A DNA stretch of 64,000 nucleotides from Methylocystis heyeri (GCF_004802635.2 NZ_CP046052.1:558001-622000); one strand, 5' to 3'; positions 11,137 to 20,680 are shown, counted from the first letter of the stretch. The notes: generated by a model from the letters alone, not told the origin. Numbers and translations: made by a program.

Positions 11137-11144
11137 TGCGCAAA

Positions 11145-12320
11145 TTACCGTTCGACCGCCATGGCGATGCCCATGCCGCCGCCGATGCAGAGCGTGGCGA
11201 GGCCCTTGCCGGAGCCGCGGCGCTGCAACTCATAGAGCAGGGTGGTCAGAATGCGCGCTCCGGAGGCCCCGATCGGATGTCCGATGGCGATGGCGCCGCC
11301 GTTGACGTTGACGATGGCCGGGTCCCAACCGATGTCCTTGTTGACCGCGAGGGCCTGGGCGGCGAAAGCCTCGTTGGCCTCGACCACATCGAGGTCCGAA
11401 ACCTTCCAGCCGGCCTTTTCCAGCGCCTTGCGGGTCGCCGGGATCGGGCCCGAGCCCATGACGCTCGGATCGACGCCGGCGGTGGCCCAGGCGGCGATGC
11501 GGGCGAGAGGCGTCAGGCCGCGCTTCTTGGCTTCTTCGGCGGTCATGACCACGAGGGCCGCGGCGCCGTCGTTGATGCCCGAGGCGTTGGCGGCGGTGAC
11601 GGTGCCGTCCTTGGCGAAGGCCGGGCGCAGCTTGGAGACGCTCTCCAGGGTGACGCCGTGCTTAACGTATTCGTCCTGGTCGACGGTCACGTCGCCCTTG
11701 CGGCCGGCGACCACATAGGGAACGATCTCGTCCTTGAACTTGCCGGCCTTCTGGGCCGCCTCGGCCTTGTTCTGGGAGGCGACGGCGAAAGCGTCCTGCT
11801 CGGCGCGGCTGATCTGCCACTTGGCCGCGACGTTCTCGGCGGTGATGCCCATGTGGTAGTTGTTGAAGGCGTCGGTGAGGCCGTCGACGATCATGGTGTC
11901 GGCGAAGCTGACCGGGCCCATCTTGGTGCCGGAGCGAAGATGCGCGGCGTGGGCCGAGAGCGACATGCTCTCCTGGCCGCCGGCGACGACGATGCGGGCG
12001 TCTCCGGCCACGATCTGCTGGGCGGCGAGCGCCACGGCGCGCAGGCCCGAGCCGCAAACCTGGTTGACTCCGAAGGCGGTGGCGCTGTCGGGAACGCCCG
12101 CCTTGATCGCGGTCTGACGGGCGGGATTCTGGCCGTGGCCGGCGCCGAGCACCTGGCCCAGGATCACTTCGCAGACTTCGGCCGGCGCAACTTGGGCGCG
12201 TTCCAGAGCGGCCTTCACGGCGACCGCGCCGAGATCATGGGCGGGGACGCCGCCGAGAGCTCCATTGAACGATCCAACGGCGGTCCTCGCCGCGGAAACG
12301 ATCACGATTTCGGTCGTCAT
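11145..12320 (-). CDS. phaA: Acetyl-CoA acetyltransferase (beta-ketothiolase), PHB synthesis
   Basis: 391 residues, full length. Condenses two acetyl-CoA to acetoacetyl-CoA. Thiolase motifs are complete: nucleophilic Cys in [35 protein letters not shown] with the catalytic His, and the second Cys in [12 protein letters not shown]. Start at 12320 ([18 protein letters not shown]) with GGGAGA five bases upstream. It is the first gene of the phaA-phaB operon and is divergent from phaR across a 247-base region that should contain both promoters and probably a PhaR operator, although I could not pick a convincing one by eye. Confidence 0.98.
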   Translation of the reverse strand: MTTEIVIVSAARTAVGSFNGALGGVPAHDLGAVAVKAALERAQVAPAEVCEVILGQVLGAGHGQNPARQTAIKAGVPDSATAFGVNQVCGSGLRAVALAAQQIVAGDARIVVAGGQESMSLSAHAAHLRSGTKMGPVSFADTMIVDGLTDAFNNYHMGITAENVAAKWQISRAEQDAFAVASQNKAEAAQKAGKFKDEIVPYVVAGRKGDVTVDQDEYVKHGVTLESVSKLRPAFAKDGTVTAANASGINDGAAALVVMTAEEAKKRGLTPLARIAAWATAGVDPSVMGSGPIPATRKALEKAGWKVSDLDVVEANEAFAAQALAVNKDIGWDPAIVNVNGGAIAIGHPIGASGARILTTLLYELQRRGSGKGLATLCIGGGMGIAMAVER

Positions 12321-12567
12321 GTCGATCTCCCTCAGAGTTTCGAGCTATGGGCGCTTTTGCGCCGCAGGCGAAAATGTGGAGCGCAAGAGGCCCGGCCTCG
12401 CGCGCGCTAGCGTCGTTATGCACGGTTTGGCCCGGAACGAAAGCCGTCCAAGACGAAAATATTGCCGCAGGGAAGCTTTTGTGCCTATCGTCGCAGTGCG
12501 GGATAGATCGTTTTGCAAGGGGCGCAAAAGCGCTCGATCCGTCACGGGGAGGCGACGCAAGCGCATC

Positions 12568-13185
12568 ATGGCCAACGAAAAAAAACCGACGACCATTAAG
12601 AAGTACGCCAACCGCCGTCTATACGACACAGGCACGAGCACATATGTCACGCTCGAGGATCTCGCCGCCATGGTCAAGCGCGGCGAGGATTTCGTCGTTT
12701 GCGACGCGAAATCGGGCGAAGACATCACCCGGCCGGTGCTGACCCAGATCATCTTCGAGCAGGAAGGAAAAGACGGGCAAAGCCTCTTGCCTGTCTCCTT
12801 CCTTCGCCAGCTCATTCGCTTTTACGGCGACTCCATGCAGATGCTGGTTCCGAGCTATCTCGAATTCTCGATCGACAAATTCACCCGCGACCAGCAGAAG
12901 TTCAGGGACCAGCTCAGTTCCGCGCTGCCTTCCGGCCCCTTCACCGAGCCCACGAGGCAGGCTTTCGCCGCAATGGAGGAGCAGGCCCGCAAGAACATGG
13001 TGGTGTTCCGCCAGGCCTTGAGCATTCTCAATCCTTTCGGCATCGTCGCCGAAGGCGCGGCGGCTCCGGCGCCCGGAGAAGAATCCAGCAATGCGACCGC
13101 AAAGCAGCAGGCGGATGTGGACGAACTCAAGCGTCAGCTCGAAGAACTCAACAAGCGCATAGACAAGCTGTCCGCCGGGGCGTGA
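12568..13185 (+). CDS. phaR: Polyhydroxyalkanoate synthesis repressor
   Basis: 205 residues. PhaR binds both DNA and nascent PHB granules and releases phasin and pha promoters when polymer is present. The N-terminal PHB/DNA-binding domain is clear: TIKKYANRRLYDTGTSTYVTLEDLAAMV, then DITRPVLTQIIFEQEGK. The PHB_acc repeats follow (LLPVSFLRQLIRFYGDSMQMLVPSYLE), and the C-terminus is a short coiled coil (QADVDELKRQLEELNKRIDKL). Start at 12568 (MANEKKPTTIKKYANRR); the longer open frame upstream is not conserved in character. It is divergent from phaA, the usual arrangement in this group. Confidence 0.96.
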   Translation: MANEKKPTTIKKYANRRLYDTGTSTYVTLEDLAAMVKRGEDFVVCDAKSGEDITRPVLTQIIFEQEGKDGQSLLPVSFLRQLIRFYGDSMQMLVPSYLEFSIDKFTRDQQKFRDQLSSALPSGPFTEPTRQAFAAMEEQARKNMVVFRQALSILNPFGIVAEGAAAPAPGEESSNATAKQQADVDELKRQLEELNKRIDKLSAGA

Positions 13186-13296
13186 GCCCGTCTTCCGCCG
13201 GCGCGCCATTGCGTCGGACCGGATCGCCGGAGCGCAGGCTCAAGCGCAAAAGCCGCCGGGTTTTTGCGCGCATGCGCTGCGGCGAAGGGCGGATAT

Positions 13297-15111
13297 TCAA
13301 CCGCCGGCCGTCATCGGGGAAGGTGGCTGCGAAGGCCGTCGCGACGTCTCGGGTCCTGCGGAGCCGAACAGCGAGCCCTGGAAGTAATCGACGCCCCAGC
13401 CTCTCAGCAGGCCGGCGGTCTCCTCGTCCTTCACCCATTCGGCGACGATCTTGAGATCGAGATGACGGGCGAGGTCGATCAGCGTGCGCACGAAGAACCT
13501 GTCATCCTCGGAATTGACGATGTTCTCCACGAAGGCGCCGTCGATCTTCACGAGATCGAACGCGAGCGCGCGCAGATTGCGGAACGAGGTATGGCCGGCG
13601 CCGAAGTCGTCCATCGCCACATGGACGCCGAGCCGCTTGCAGGAAGCGATCGCCTGGCTCGTAGCTTCGATGTCCTCGATCACGCTGGTTTCGGTTATCT
13701 CGATCGTCAGTCTTTGGGCGACGCCGGGATAGGCCTGGACGCCGGCCGAAAGCCGATCGGGCCAGTCGGGATCGAGAATGCTGGCGAGCGACGCGTTGAC
13801 GGAAAGATTGAGCGTCTCGTTCTCGGAGAGGGTCACGAGGGCGAGTTCGAGCACGCGCTGGTCGAGAAGCCGGACCAGACCGGCTTTTTCAGCCACCGGC
13901 AGGATCGAGCCGGGCGTCACCACCGAGCCGTCGCCCAGCCTCACGCGCAGGAGCGCCTCGTAAAAGGCCGTCTGTCCGTCCCCGGCGTGGACAATGGGCT
14001 GGAAGGCGAGCTCCACCCGGCGCTCGTTGAGCGCGGAAACGATATTGTCCGCCATCTGCAAGGCGCGGATGCGGGAGTCCTCCCGCGCCAGCGAAGCGGT
14101 GTAGGGGACGAAGCGTTCGCCGTTGCGCTGGCGCGCCACGTCGAGGGCTTCCTCGGCGTGTTGGAACAGCGCCTGGGTCGTGCGCCCTTCCCGCGGGCCG
14201 ACGACGCCGCCGATGCGGACCGTGGCCGGGACCGGGCCGGCAGAGGTCTCGAACGGCGCCGCCGCGACGGCCTCGATCATTCTGATGGCGATGGCCTTGA
14301 GCTGCTCGGCGTCGCAGTCCTGCAACACCACGGCGAATTTGTTGCCGGCGTGACGCGCGACCATGTCGTTGGCGCGCAGATTTTCCGAAAGCCGCTTGGC
14401 GAGGCCCGCGATCACCTCGTCTCCGGCGTCGTAGCCGTAGGTTCGGTTGAGCCCGAACAGATTTTCGAGCGCCACCAGAAGAATGGCGAAGGGTTTGCGG
14501 GTGCGTTCGGACGCGTCGAATATCCGCCGCACCTGCTCGCAAAGATGGGCTCTGGTGAAGACGCCGGTGAGGGGATCGAACTGCGTCTGCTGCGCCAGGC
14601 GGGTTTCTTTCTGATGCCGCTCGGTGATGACCCGGACGACGCCGTGGGCCCGCAGCGGCCGGCCGTCCTCGCCTCTGAACCAGCGTCCCGTGTCTTCGAT
14701 CCAGATCGTCCGCCGCGCGCTTGCGTCGCGAGGGGTGGAAAGGGCGTAATCCACCTGATACGGAACGCCCTCGCCTTCATCCATGCGCCCGGATTTGACG
14801 ACGGCGTCGTAGCGCGAAGTCGTGCTCTCGGGCGAAAGCATCTGGGCGTAGGCCATGCCCGAGGATAGATCGCTTTCCGCCAAGGGGCCGAGCGTTCTGG
14901 CGAGATTTTCCCCCCAGACCAGCCGGTCGCTGACGAGATCCCACTCGTAGACCAGATCCCCGATCGAATTGACGATGGCGTTCGTATCGGGCGACGGCGC
15001 GCTCCAGGCGACCGGATCCGGACTCTGCGGCTCGGGCGAGATTTCTACCGGTTCGGGAACCGCCGCCTTCGGCGCGGACGGGGTTTTGACCGCAAGATGT
15101 TTCAAAAGCAT
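13297..15111 (-). CDS. PAS-GGDEF(degenerate)-EAL cyclic-di-GMP protein
   Basis: 604 residues, cytoplasmic. A PAS-like region (about 40-165) has 'NSIGDLVYEWDLVSDRLVWG'. The GGDEF domain (about 180-335) starts FDPLTGVFTRAHL, but the active-site loop reads AGNKF in place of GGDEF, so cyclase activity is unlikely. The EAL domain (about 345-590) keeps the signature residues: EALLRVRL, the glutamate in IEITE, DDFGAGHTSF, and K in DLVKIDGAFV. The late motif reads VAEWVKDEE and ends QGSLFG. Prediction: a c-di-GMP phosphodiesterase with a regulatory, possibly GTP-binding, GGDEF relic. A monocistronic unit converging on phaR. Confidence 0.9.
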   Translation of the reverse strand: MLLKHLAVKTPSAPKAAVPEPVEISPEPQSPDPVAWSAPSPDTNAIVNSIGDLVYEWDLVSDRLVWGENLARTLGPLAESDLSSGMAYAQMLSPESTTSRYDAVVKSGRMDEGEGVPYQVDYALSTPRDASARRTIWIEDTGRWFRGEDGRPLRAHGVVRVITERHQKETRLAQQTQFDPLTGVFTRAHLCEQVRRIFDASERTRKPFAILLVALENLFGLNRTYGYDAGDEVIAGLAKRLSENLRANDMVARHAGNKFAVVLQDCDAEQLKAIAIRMIEAVAAAPFETSAGPVPATVRIGGVVGPREGRTTQALFQHAEEALDVARQRNGERFVPYTASLAREDSRIRALQMADNIVSALNERRVELAFQPIVHAGDGQTAFYEALLRVRLGDGSVVTPGSILPVAEKAGLVRLLDQRVLELALVTLSENETLNLSVNASLASILDPDWPDRLSAGVQAYPGVAQRLTIEITETSVIEDIEATSQAIASCKRLGVHVAMDDFGAGHTSFRNLRALAFDLVKIDGAFVENIVNSEDDRFFVRTLIDLARHLDLKIVAEWVKDEETAGLLRGWGVDYFQGSLFGSAGPETSRRPSQPPSPMTAGG

Positions 15112-15222
15112 GAGTGAATCCAGATTCCCGGACTGGGCGCTGCCCGCGTCTGCAGTATGCCGGCGAAAAGTAAAATCGGCGTTAGAGCCGCTGGTTTTTC
15201 ACTGCGACGCAACAGCATGATT

Positions 15223-15708
15223 TCAGGCCGGTTTTGCTTTCTCCATTTCCTCTTCCTCGATTCTGGGGGAAAAATTCTCGCCCGCCATCTCGAATTTGGA
15301 GAACTCAAAGCCCGGGGCCACCGTGCAGCTGACCAGAGTCCATGGCCCGAGGCTCTTCGCGGCCTGCCAGCATCCCGGCGGGACGACGCATTGCGGACGT
15401 TCTCCGGCGAGGAGATCGACGCCGAGGCGATGGGAGGTCGCCGCTTTTCCGTCGACCGAGAGCGAAAGCAGAAGAGGCGCTCCCGCATGGAAAAGCCATG
15501 CTTCGGCGGCGTCCACCCGGTGCCAGGCCGAGCTTTGTCCCGCGCACAGCAGGAAATATATCGCCGTCGACGCCGCGCGTCCCGTTCCCGGCAGATCGGC
15601 GTCACGGAAGGTTTCGCGGTAATAGCCGCCCTCTGGATGCGGCTTCAGCGCGAGCATCTCGACGATCTCTTGGGCGCCGAGGGCTCGGGTTGGATCGGAG
15701 CCGTTCAT
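15223..15708 (-). CDS. Cupin superfamily protein (DUF985)
   Basis: 161 residues. MLALKPHPEGGYYRETFRD, TAIYFLLCAGQSSAWHRVDAAEAWLFHAG and VVPPGCWQAAKSLGPWTLVSC, VAPGFEF are the standard DUF985/Cupin_5 motifs. These are small double-stranded beta-helix proteins of unknown enzymatic role. Its ATG overlaps the stop of gloB (ATGA, 15705-15708), so the two are translationally coupled, gloB first. The C-terminal acidic-to-basic tail (EEEEMEKAKPA) lies beyond the domain. Confidence 0.85.
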   Translation of the reverse strand: MNGSDPTRALGAQEIVEMLALKPHPEGGYYRETFRDADLPGTGRAASTAIYFLLCAGQSSAWHRVDAAEAWLFHAGAPLLLSLSVDGKAATSHRLGVDLLAGERPQCVVPPGCWQAAKSLGPWTLVSCTVAPGFEFSKFEMAGENFSPRIEEEEMEKAKPA

Positions 15709-16481
15709 GCGCGGAAATTGTTCTTGCGCTCGCGCATTTTCGCGAACACCTCGACCGGATCGCTGTCGCTCATGCCCATGGCGCGCTGGACGAGGGGGTC
15801 TTCGCAGCGCAGGAACGGGTTGGTCGCGCGCTCCAGCATGATGGTGGTGGGAAGCGTGAATCGCCCCGCGGCCCTCAGGGCGTCGACGTTCTGGGCGCGG
15901 TCGGCGAGAGACGGGTTCTCAGGGTCCACGGTGAGCGCGAAGCGCGCATTCGCCTTTGTGTATTCGTGACCGCAATAGACCCGGGTCTCGTCCGGGAGCG
16001 ACGCCAGCCTCTCCAGCGAGCCGTACATTGTGGCCATGGTTCCCTCGAAGACCCTTCCGCACCCCAGGGAAAAAAGCGTGTCCCCGACGAATACCGCTTC
16101 ATCCTCGCTAAAATGGTAGGCGAGATGCCCTGTGGTATGGCCGGGCGTCTCCAGAACCAGCGCGCGGGCGGCGCCGATTTCGATCGCATCGCCTTCCTCG
16201 ACCAGGACGTCGAGCCCGTCGATCCGATAGGCGTCCTTGCGGGCGCCGCATACTTTGATCTCCGGAAAGGCTGCGCGCAATGCGGGGACCCCCTCGATAT
16301 GATCGAGATGGTGATGCGTGAGCAGCGCATGGGTGAGGCGCCAGCCGAGCCTTTTGGCCTCCTCGGCGATGGCGTCGCCGTCCGGCGCATCCACCGAAGC
16401 GGTCGCCCCGGTTTCTCCGTCGTGCACGAGCAGGCCAAAATTGTCGTCGAGGCAAATAAACTGGTGAATCTCAACCGCCAT
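15705..16481 (-). CDS. gloB: Hydroxyacylglutathione hydrolase (glyoxalase II)
   Basis: 258 residues, normal length. Hydrolyses S-lactoylglutathione to lactate and glutathione, the second step of methylglyoxal detoxification. Metallo-beta-lactamase fold with metal motif LTHHHLDHIEG, then ETPGHTTGH, VGDTLFSLGCGR, and YCGHEYTKANARFA for substrate and second-metal binding; the C-terminal helical domain ends in MRERKNNFRA, typical of GloB. Start at 16481 (MAVEIHQF). Coupled to the downstream cupin gene by a four-base overlap. It is divergent from a methyltransferase gene across 122 bases, an arrangement often seen in Hyphomicrobiales. Confidence 0.95.
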   Translation of the reverse strand: MAVEIHQFICLDDNFGLLVHDGETGATASVDAPDGDAIAEEAKRLGWRLTHALLTHHHLDHIEGVPALRAAFPEIKVCGARKDAYRIDGLDVLVEEGDAIEIGAARALVLETPGHTTGHLAYHFSEDEAVFVGDTLFSLGCGRVFEGTMATMYGSLERLASLPDETRVYCGHEYTKANARFALTVDPENPSLADRAQNVDALRAAGRFTLPTTIMLERATNPFLRCEDPLVQRAMGMSDSDPVEVFAKMRERKNNFRA

Positions 16482-16603
16482 CGCGCATCTCTCCCGGCTT
16501 TCGGCCCCTATCATAGGACATTCGGCGAAGGCGGGAACGCCTGTCTTTTCCGGCCGCGTCGTTGTCCTTGCATTGGCCCCGATTCGAGCCAATTATCCGC
16601 CCC

Positions 16604-17413
16604 ATGTCTCTCGATGTCGTCGATTTACGGGCATTCTATGATTCGCCGTTGGGACAAGTGGCCCAACGGCTTATCGCCAAGCTGATACGCGCCCGTTGGG
16701 ACGGACCGACCTCCGGCCTCAGCATGCTCGGCGTCGGCTACGCCACGCCTTACCTCGCCGGGGTTCAGGCCCAGAGGGTTCTCGCCTTCATGCCCGCGAC
16801 GCAAGGCGTGGTGCACTGGCCATGCAATGGTCATTCCGCTTCGGCGCTGGTCGACCCGACCATGATGCCGCTGCCGGACGCCTGCGTCGACCGCATATTG
16901 GTGATCCACGCCCTGGAGACGGGGGAGCATCCGCGCGATCTGCTCGAAGAAATCTGGCGCATTCTCGCTCCGGGAGGCCGCGTGATCATCGTCGCGCCGA
17001 GCCGCACCGGGCTTTGGGCGCGGCTCGACACCACGCCTTTCGGCAACGGCCATCCCTATTCCCGCGGCCAGTTGCACGATCTGCTGCAGGAAACCCTGTT
17101 TCTCCCGGTATTCTGGGGTGAAGCCCTTTACGTTCCTCCCTTCAGCAGCGCCTCGCTCCTGCGGTCGGCGCCCGCTTTCGAGCGGATCGCCGGGCGTTTC
17201 TCCCTGCCGGGCGGAGGCGTGCATGTCGTGGAGGCGACAAAGCAGCTCTACCGTCCCATCGGCGCGCGGCGGGCGGTCAGGCGAAGCGTTCCGATCCTGG
17301 AGCCCGTGCTGGAGCCGGTCGGCGCCGCCCGCCTTCGCGGCGCGCTTTCGGGGCTCGGCCCGCAAAAGGGCGAGCTGAAAGCTCAGCTCGGACAGAGCCG
17401 CCAGAAGACTTGA
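16604..17413 (+). CDS. SAM-dependent methyltransferase (class I)
   Basis: 269 residues. The motif order fits a Methyltransf_11-type enzyme: SMLGVGYATPYLA (motif I, GxGxxxPY variant), MMPLPDACVDRILVIHALE (motif II, the usual 'LPFxDxxFDxV' position), and EIWRILAPGGRVIIVAPSRTG (motif III). The start at 16604 (MSLDVVDLRAFY) is the family-like start. The C-terminal 60 residues are Arg/Gly-rich and may be disordered. The substrate is unknown; this gene is regularly beside gloB in Hyphomicrobiales. A terminator follows 41 bases after the stop. Confidence 0.85.
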   Translation: MSLDVVDLRAFYDSPLGQVAQRLIAKLIRARWDGPTSGLSMLGVGYATPYLAGVQAQRVLAFMPATQGVVHWPCNGHSASALVDPTMMPLPDACVDRILVIHALETGEHPRDLLEEIWRILAPGGRVIIVAPSRTGLWARLDTTPFGNGHPYSRGQLHDLLQETLFLPVFWGEALYVPPFSSASLLRSAPAFERIAGRFSLPGGGVHVVEATKQLYRPIGARRAVRRSVPILEPVLEPVGAARLRGALSGLGPQKGELKAQLGQSRQKT

Positions 17414-17453
17414 GCCGGGCGAAGTCGTTTCCACGGCTCGAATGCGTTTTCGC

Positions 17454-17472
17454 AAAAGCCGGCGGGCTTTTT
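17454..17472 (+). terminator. Rho-independent terminator after the methyltransferase gene
   Basis: AAAAGCC pairs with GGCTTTT across a 4-base loop (GGCG), followed by another T. Confidence 0.75.
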
Positions 17473-17613
17473 ACGCGATTCACGACAACCCTATGATCGC
17501 GCGACGGCTCGTCGATCCGATGCGCTCGTGGGGCCGCGAGCGCAAGGGATTCTGGCCGAAAAGGAGGGATATTTTTCCTTGTGAGATTTCGCTTTCGGGC
17601 GGAACATTAAATT

Positions 17614-18645
17614 ATGAGACCGAACCTGATCGAGAGAGCGACACAAGAGACAGGCCGGTTCCGCCGGATCGGCTTCCTCATTTTCGCGGATTATCAAATT
17701 CTGGACCTGTGCGGCCCGTTCGAAGCGTTCTACTTCGCGGGCCAGTGGCTCGAGCGGCTCGGAAAGACGACCGAGCCGGCCTACTGCCCCTTGATCATTT
17801 CCGGCGGAAGCGAACCGGTCAGAAGCATGTCGGGGCTCGCGATTCTTCCCAGCCAGAGTTTCAACGACATCAGCGACGGAATCGACACTCTGATCGTCGC
17901 GGGCGGGACCGGCATGGAGGAGGCCTCCAGGGACCGGGAACTGGTGGATTGGGTGCGTTCCATAGCCCCGCGGGCGCGGCGCGTCGCCTCGATCTGTTCC
18001 GGCGCGTTCATATTGGCGTCGGCCGGCCTGTTGCATCGCCGGCGCGCGACCACCCATTGGATGTATTCCGATCTGCTGGCCGCGACCTATCCGTCGATCG
18101 AGGTCGACGCGACCAAAGTCTTCATTCGCGACGGCAATATCTACACCTCCGGCGGCATTACGGCCGGCATCGACCTCGCCCTGGCGCTGGTCGAGGAGGA
18201 TATGGGGACGGATGTCATGCTCGCGGTCGCGCGGACGATGGTGGTCTTTCCTCGTCGCCCTGGAGGGCAATCGCAGTTCAAAACCTACAATTATTCGACC
18301 GACGGGATCGGCCGGGCGGAATTTCGTCAGCTCCATATCTGGATAATGGCCCACCCGGAAGCGGATTTGAGCGTGCCGGCCCTGGCCGAGCGCATGGGCA
18401 TGAGTCCGCGCAACTTCTCGCGGGTTTTTCGCGAGGAAATGGGCCAGACCCCGGCCCAGTTCGCCGAAAAGGCGCGCGCCGACGCGGCCCGCTGCAAGCT
18501 CGAGCAGACCCTCCTGCCGGTAGAGACGATCGCGCTGGAATGCGGCTTCGGCGATCCCGAGCGGATGCGGCGAAGCTTTCAGCGCCTCTATGAGATCAGC
18601 CCGGCGGATTACAGGGCGCGGTTCCGTTCGACCGCGATCCAGTAG
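17614..18645 (+). CDS. GlxA-family transcriptional regulator (DJ-1/PfpI plus AraC)
   Basis: 343 residues. The N-terminal DJ-1/PfpI-like domain (about 15-200) has IGFLIFADYQILDLCGPFEAF, TLIVAGGTGMEEA and RVASICSGAFILASAGLL with the 'nucleophile elbow' Cys. An AraC-type double helix-turn-helix follows (about 235-335): LSVPALAERMGMSPRNFSRV and PVETIALECGFGDPERMRRSF. Members regulate amidase-like or detoxification genes, with an unknown ligand bound by the N-terminal domain. It is 61 bases upstream of hypX on the same strand, so it may share a transcript with it or control it. The ribosome site is weak. Confidence 0.9.
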   Translation: MRPNLIERATQETGRFRRIGFLIFADYQILDLCGPFEAFYFAGQWLERLGKTTEPAYCPLIISGGSEPVRSMSGLAILPSQSFNDISDGIDTLIVAGGTGMEEASRDRELVDWVRSIAPRARRVASICSGAFILASAGLLHRRRATTHWMYSDLLAATYPSIEVDATKVFIRDGNIYTSGGITAGIDLALALVEEDMGTDVMLAVARTMVVFPRRPGGQSQFKTYNYSTDGIGRAEFRQLHIWIMAHPEADLSVPALAERMGMSPRNFSRVFREEMGQTPAQFAEKARADAARCKLEQTLLPVETIALECGFGDPERMRRSFQRLYEISPADYRARFRSTAIQ

Positions 18646-18706
18646 GCGCTCCGCGAGGTTCTAAAAATCTCTCAATCAACCAAGCAAAAACATGGGAGGA
18701 TTTTCC

Positions 18707-20665
18707 ATGCGCATTCTTTTTTTGACCTCGGCGCACAACAGTCTGAGCCAGCGCCTGCTCATTGAACTGACCGAGCGCGGTCATGAGGTGCGCGTCTGCG
18801 TCGTGGCGACGCCAGAACAAATGATCGAGGGAGTCGGCGCGAATCAACCCGATCTCATCGTTGCGCCAATGCTCAAAGCGGCCGTCCCCGAGGAGGTCTG
18901 GTCGCGGCATGTCTGCCTGATCGTTCATCCGGGCGTGAAGGGCGACAGGGGGCCGTCATCGCTCGACTGGGCTATCGCGACCGGCCAGAAGATCTGGGGC
19001 GTCACCATTCTGCAGGCGGTCGCCGAAATGGACGCGGGGCCGATATGGGCGTCCTGCAATTTCGATTTGCCGTCGCGCCCGCCGTCGAAAAGCAGCCTTT
19101 ATCGCCGGCAGGTCACGGAAGCGGCCGTGCGCGGCGTGCTGCAGGCCATCGAGAGGTTCCAGTCCGGAAACTTCCAGCCCGAGCCTCTCGACTATTCCCG
19201 CGCCGATGTCGTGGGGCGTCTCCAGCCCGCCATGCGCCAATGTGATCGCGCCATAGACTGGGGCCGGGATGACGCAGCGACGATCGTCGGAAAATTGCGC
19301 GCGGCCGACAGCGCTCCCGGCGTGCTCGGCAAAGTGCTCGGCGTCGAATGCTTTCTTTTTGGGGCGCATGAAGAAGAGGCCTTGCAAGGACCGCCGGGCG
19401 AAGTTCTGGCGCGGCGCGACGGCGCCATATGCATCGGCGCAAGAGACGGAGCGGTTTGGATTTCCCATCTCAAGCTCAGAGGCGACCGCGCGACGCAGAC
19501 AGAGTTCTGCCGGCTCGCCGAGGCGGATGGCGAATGCGCCGCCTGCGACGCGGAATTTTGCCGCATCGCCGGAATAAAGCTGCCGGCGGCCCAAGTCCTG
19601 GGGCGGTTGCTGGACGCTGCGCCGGATGCTCCCCTGGAGATCGACGCGCCCTCCGACCGTCGAACCTATCGAGAGATAATCTATCGCGAAGAGGGCGAGG
19701 TCGGATTTCTCTCTTTCGATTTCTACAATGGGGCGATGAGCGTCGATCAGTGCCGTCGTCTGCGCGACGCCTTTCTTTACGCTCGTTCGCGTCCGACCAA
19801 GGTGATCGCGCTGACGGGCGGCGCCGATTTCTGGTCGAACGGCATCCATCTGAACGTGATCGAGGCGAGCGCCGACCCCGCGCAGGAATCCTGGCGCAAC
19901 ATCAACGCCATCGATGATCTGGTCTGCGAGATCGTCAACACATTCTCGCATCTCGTGGTCGCGGGGCTGCGCGGCAATGCCGGAGCCGGCGGCGCCATAC
20001 TCGCCCTCGCGGCGGACCGGGTCTTCGCCAGGAAGGGGGTTGTGCTCAATCCGCATTACCGCGGCATGGGCGAGCTTTATGGCTCCGAATACTGGACCTA
20101 TCTGCTGCCGCGGCGGGTGGGGCGTGAAAAAGCGCTCGAGCTCATCCGGTCATGCCGGCCGATGGGCGTAAGAACGGCCTGCGAATTCGGCTTTATCGAC
20201 GCCGCCTTCGGAAACGGCGTCGAGGAATTCGAGGCCGAACTGGCGGTCCATGCGCAGCGGCTCGCGCAGGATTCCGAGTTCTGGGCGATGCTGAAGGCCA
20301 AACACGACGCGCGCATGCGCGACGAGCAGGTCAAGCCCCTGGCGCGCTATCGCGCCGAGGAACTGGCGCGAATGAGGGAAAATTTCTTCGGTCCCGATCC
20401 AGCCTATCACGAGGCGCGCCGCAGCTTCGTATTCAAAGGCGCACCGCCTCGCGTCGCTTTGGCCGCGGGCGCCGCCAGCGTTGAGCCGGCTAGGGAGCCG
20501 AAGGTTCAAAAGCCTCATGCGCAGAGGGGCAGGGAGTTGATGGCGCAGTGGCTGGCCCTGATCGGCTTCAGGATTCCGCAGATGCGCCCGGTGGCCGAAC
20601 CAGACTCGGCCGGCGAGATTTCCTCCGCAATGTCGAACCGTCGGGACAAGGTCGCGAGTTCCTAG
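18707..20665 (+). CDS. hypX: Hydrogenase maturation protein HypX (HoxX), formyl-THF to CO
   Basis: 652 residues. In oxygen-tolerant [NiFe]-hydrogenase producers, HypX makes the active-site CO ligand from formyl-tetrahydrofolate. The N-terminal formyltransferase-like domain (about 1-260) has HPGVKGDRGPSSLDWAI and 'GVTILQAVAEMDAGPIW'. The C-terminal crotonase-like domain (about 325-570) has ALTGGADFWSNGIHLN and AGLRGNAGAGGAILALAAD, the usual HypX forms. ATG at 18707 has GGGAGGA six bases upstream, better than the ATG at 18692 that lies against the ribosome site itself. No hydrogenase structural or hypA-F genes are in the window, so its partners must lie elsewhere. Confidence 0.93.
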   Translation: MRILFLTSAHNSLSQRLLIELTERGHEVRVCVVATPEQMIEGVGANQPDLIVAPMLKAAVPEEVWSRHVCLIVHPGVKGDRGPSSLDWAIATGQKIWGVTILQAVAEMDAGPIWASCNFDLPSRPPSKSSLYRRQVTEAAVRGVLQAIERFQSGNFQPEPLDYSRADVVGRLQPAMRQCDRAIDWGRDDAATIVGKLRAADSAPGVLGKVLGVECFLFGAHEEEALQGPPGEVLARRDGAICIGARDGAVWISHLKLRGDRATQTEFCRLAEADGECAACDAEFCRIAGIKLPAAQVLGRLLDAAPDAPLEIDAPSDRRTYREIIYREEGEVGFLSFDFYNGAMSVDQCRRLRDAFLYARSRPTKVIALTGGADFWSNGIHLNVIEASADPAQESWRNINAIDDLVCEIVNTFSHLVVAGLRGNAGAGGAILALAADRVFARKGVVLNPHYRGMGELYGSEYWTYLLPRRVGREKALELIRSCRPMGVRTACEFGFIDAAFGNGVEEFEAELAVHAQRLAQDSEFWAMLKAKHDARMRDEQVKPLARYRAEELARMRENFFGPDPAYHEARRSFVFKGAPPRVALAAGAASVEPAREPKVQKPHAQRGRELMAQWLALIGFRIPQMRPVAEPDSAGEISSAMSNRRDKVASS

Positions 20666-20680
20666 CGTCTTTGTTTAATC

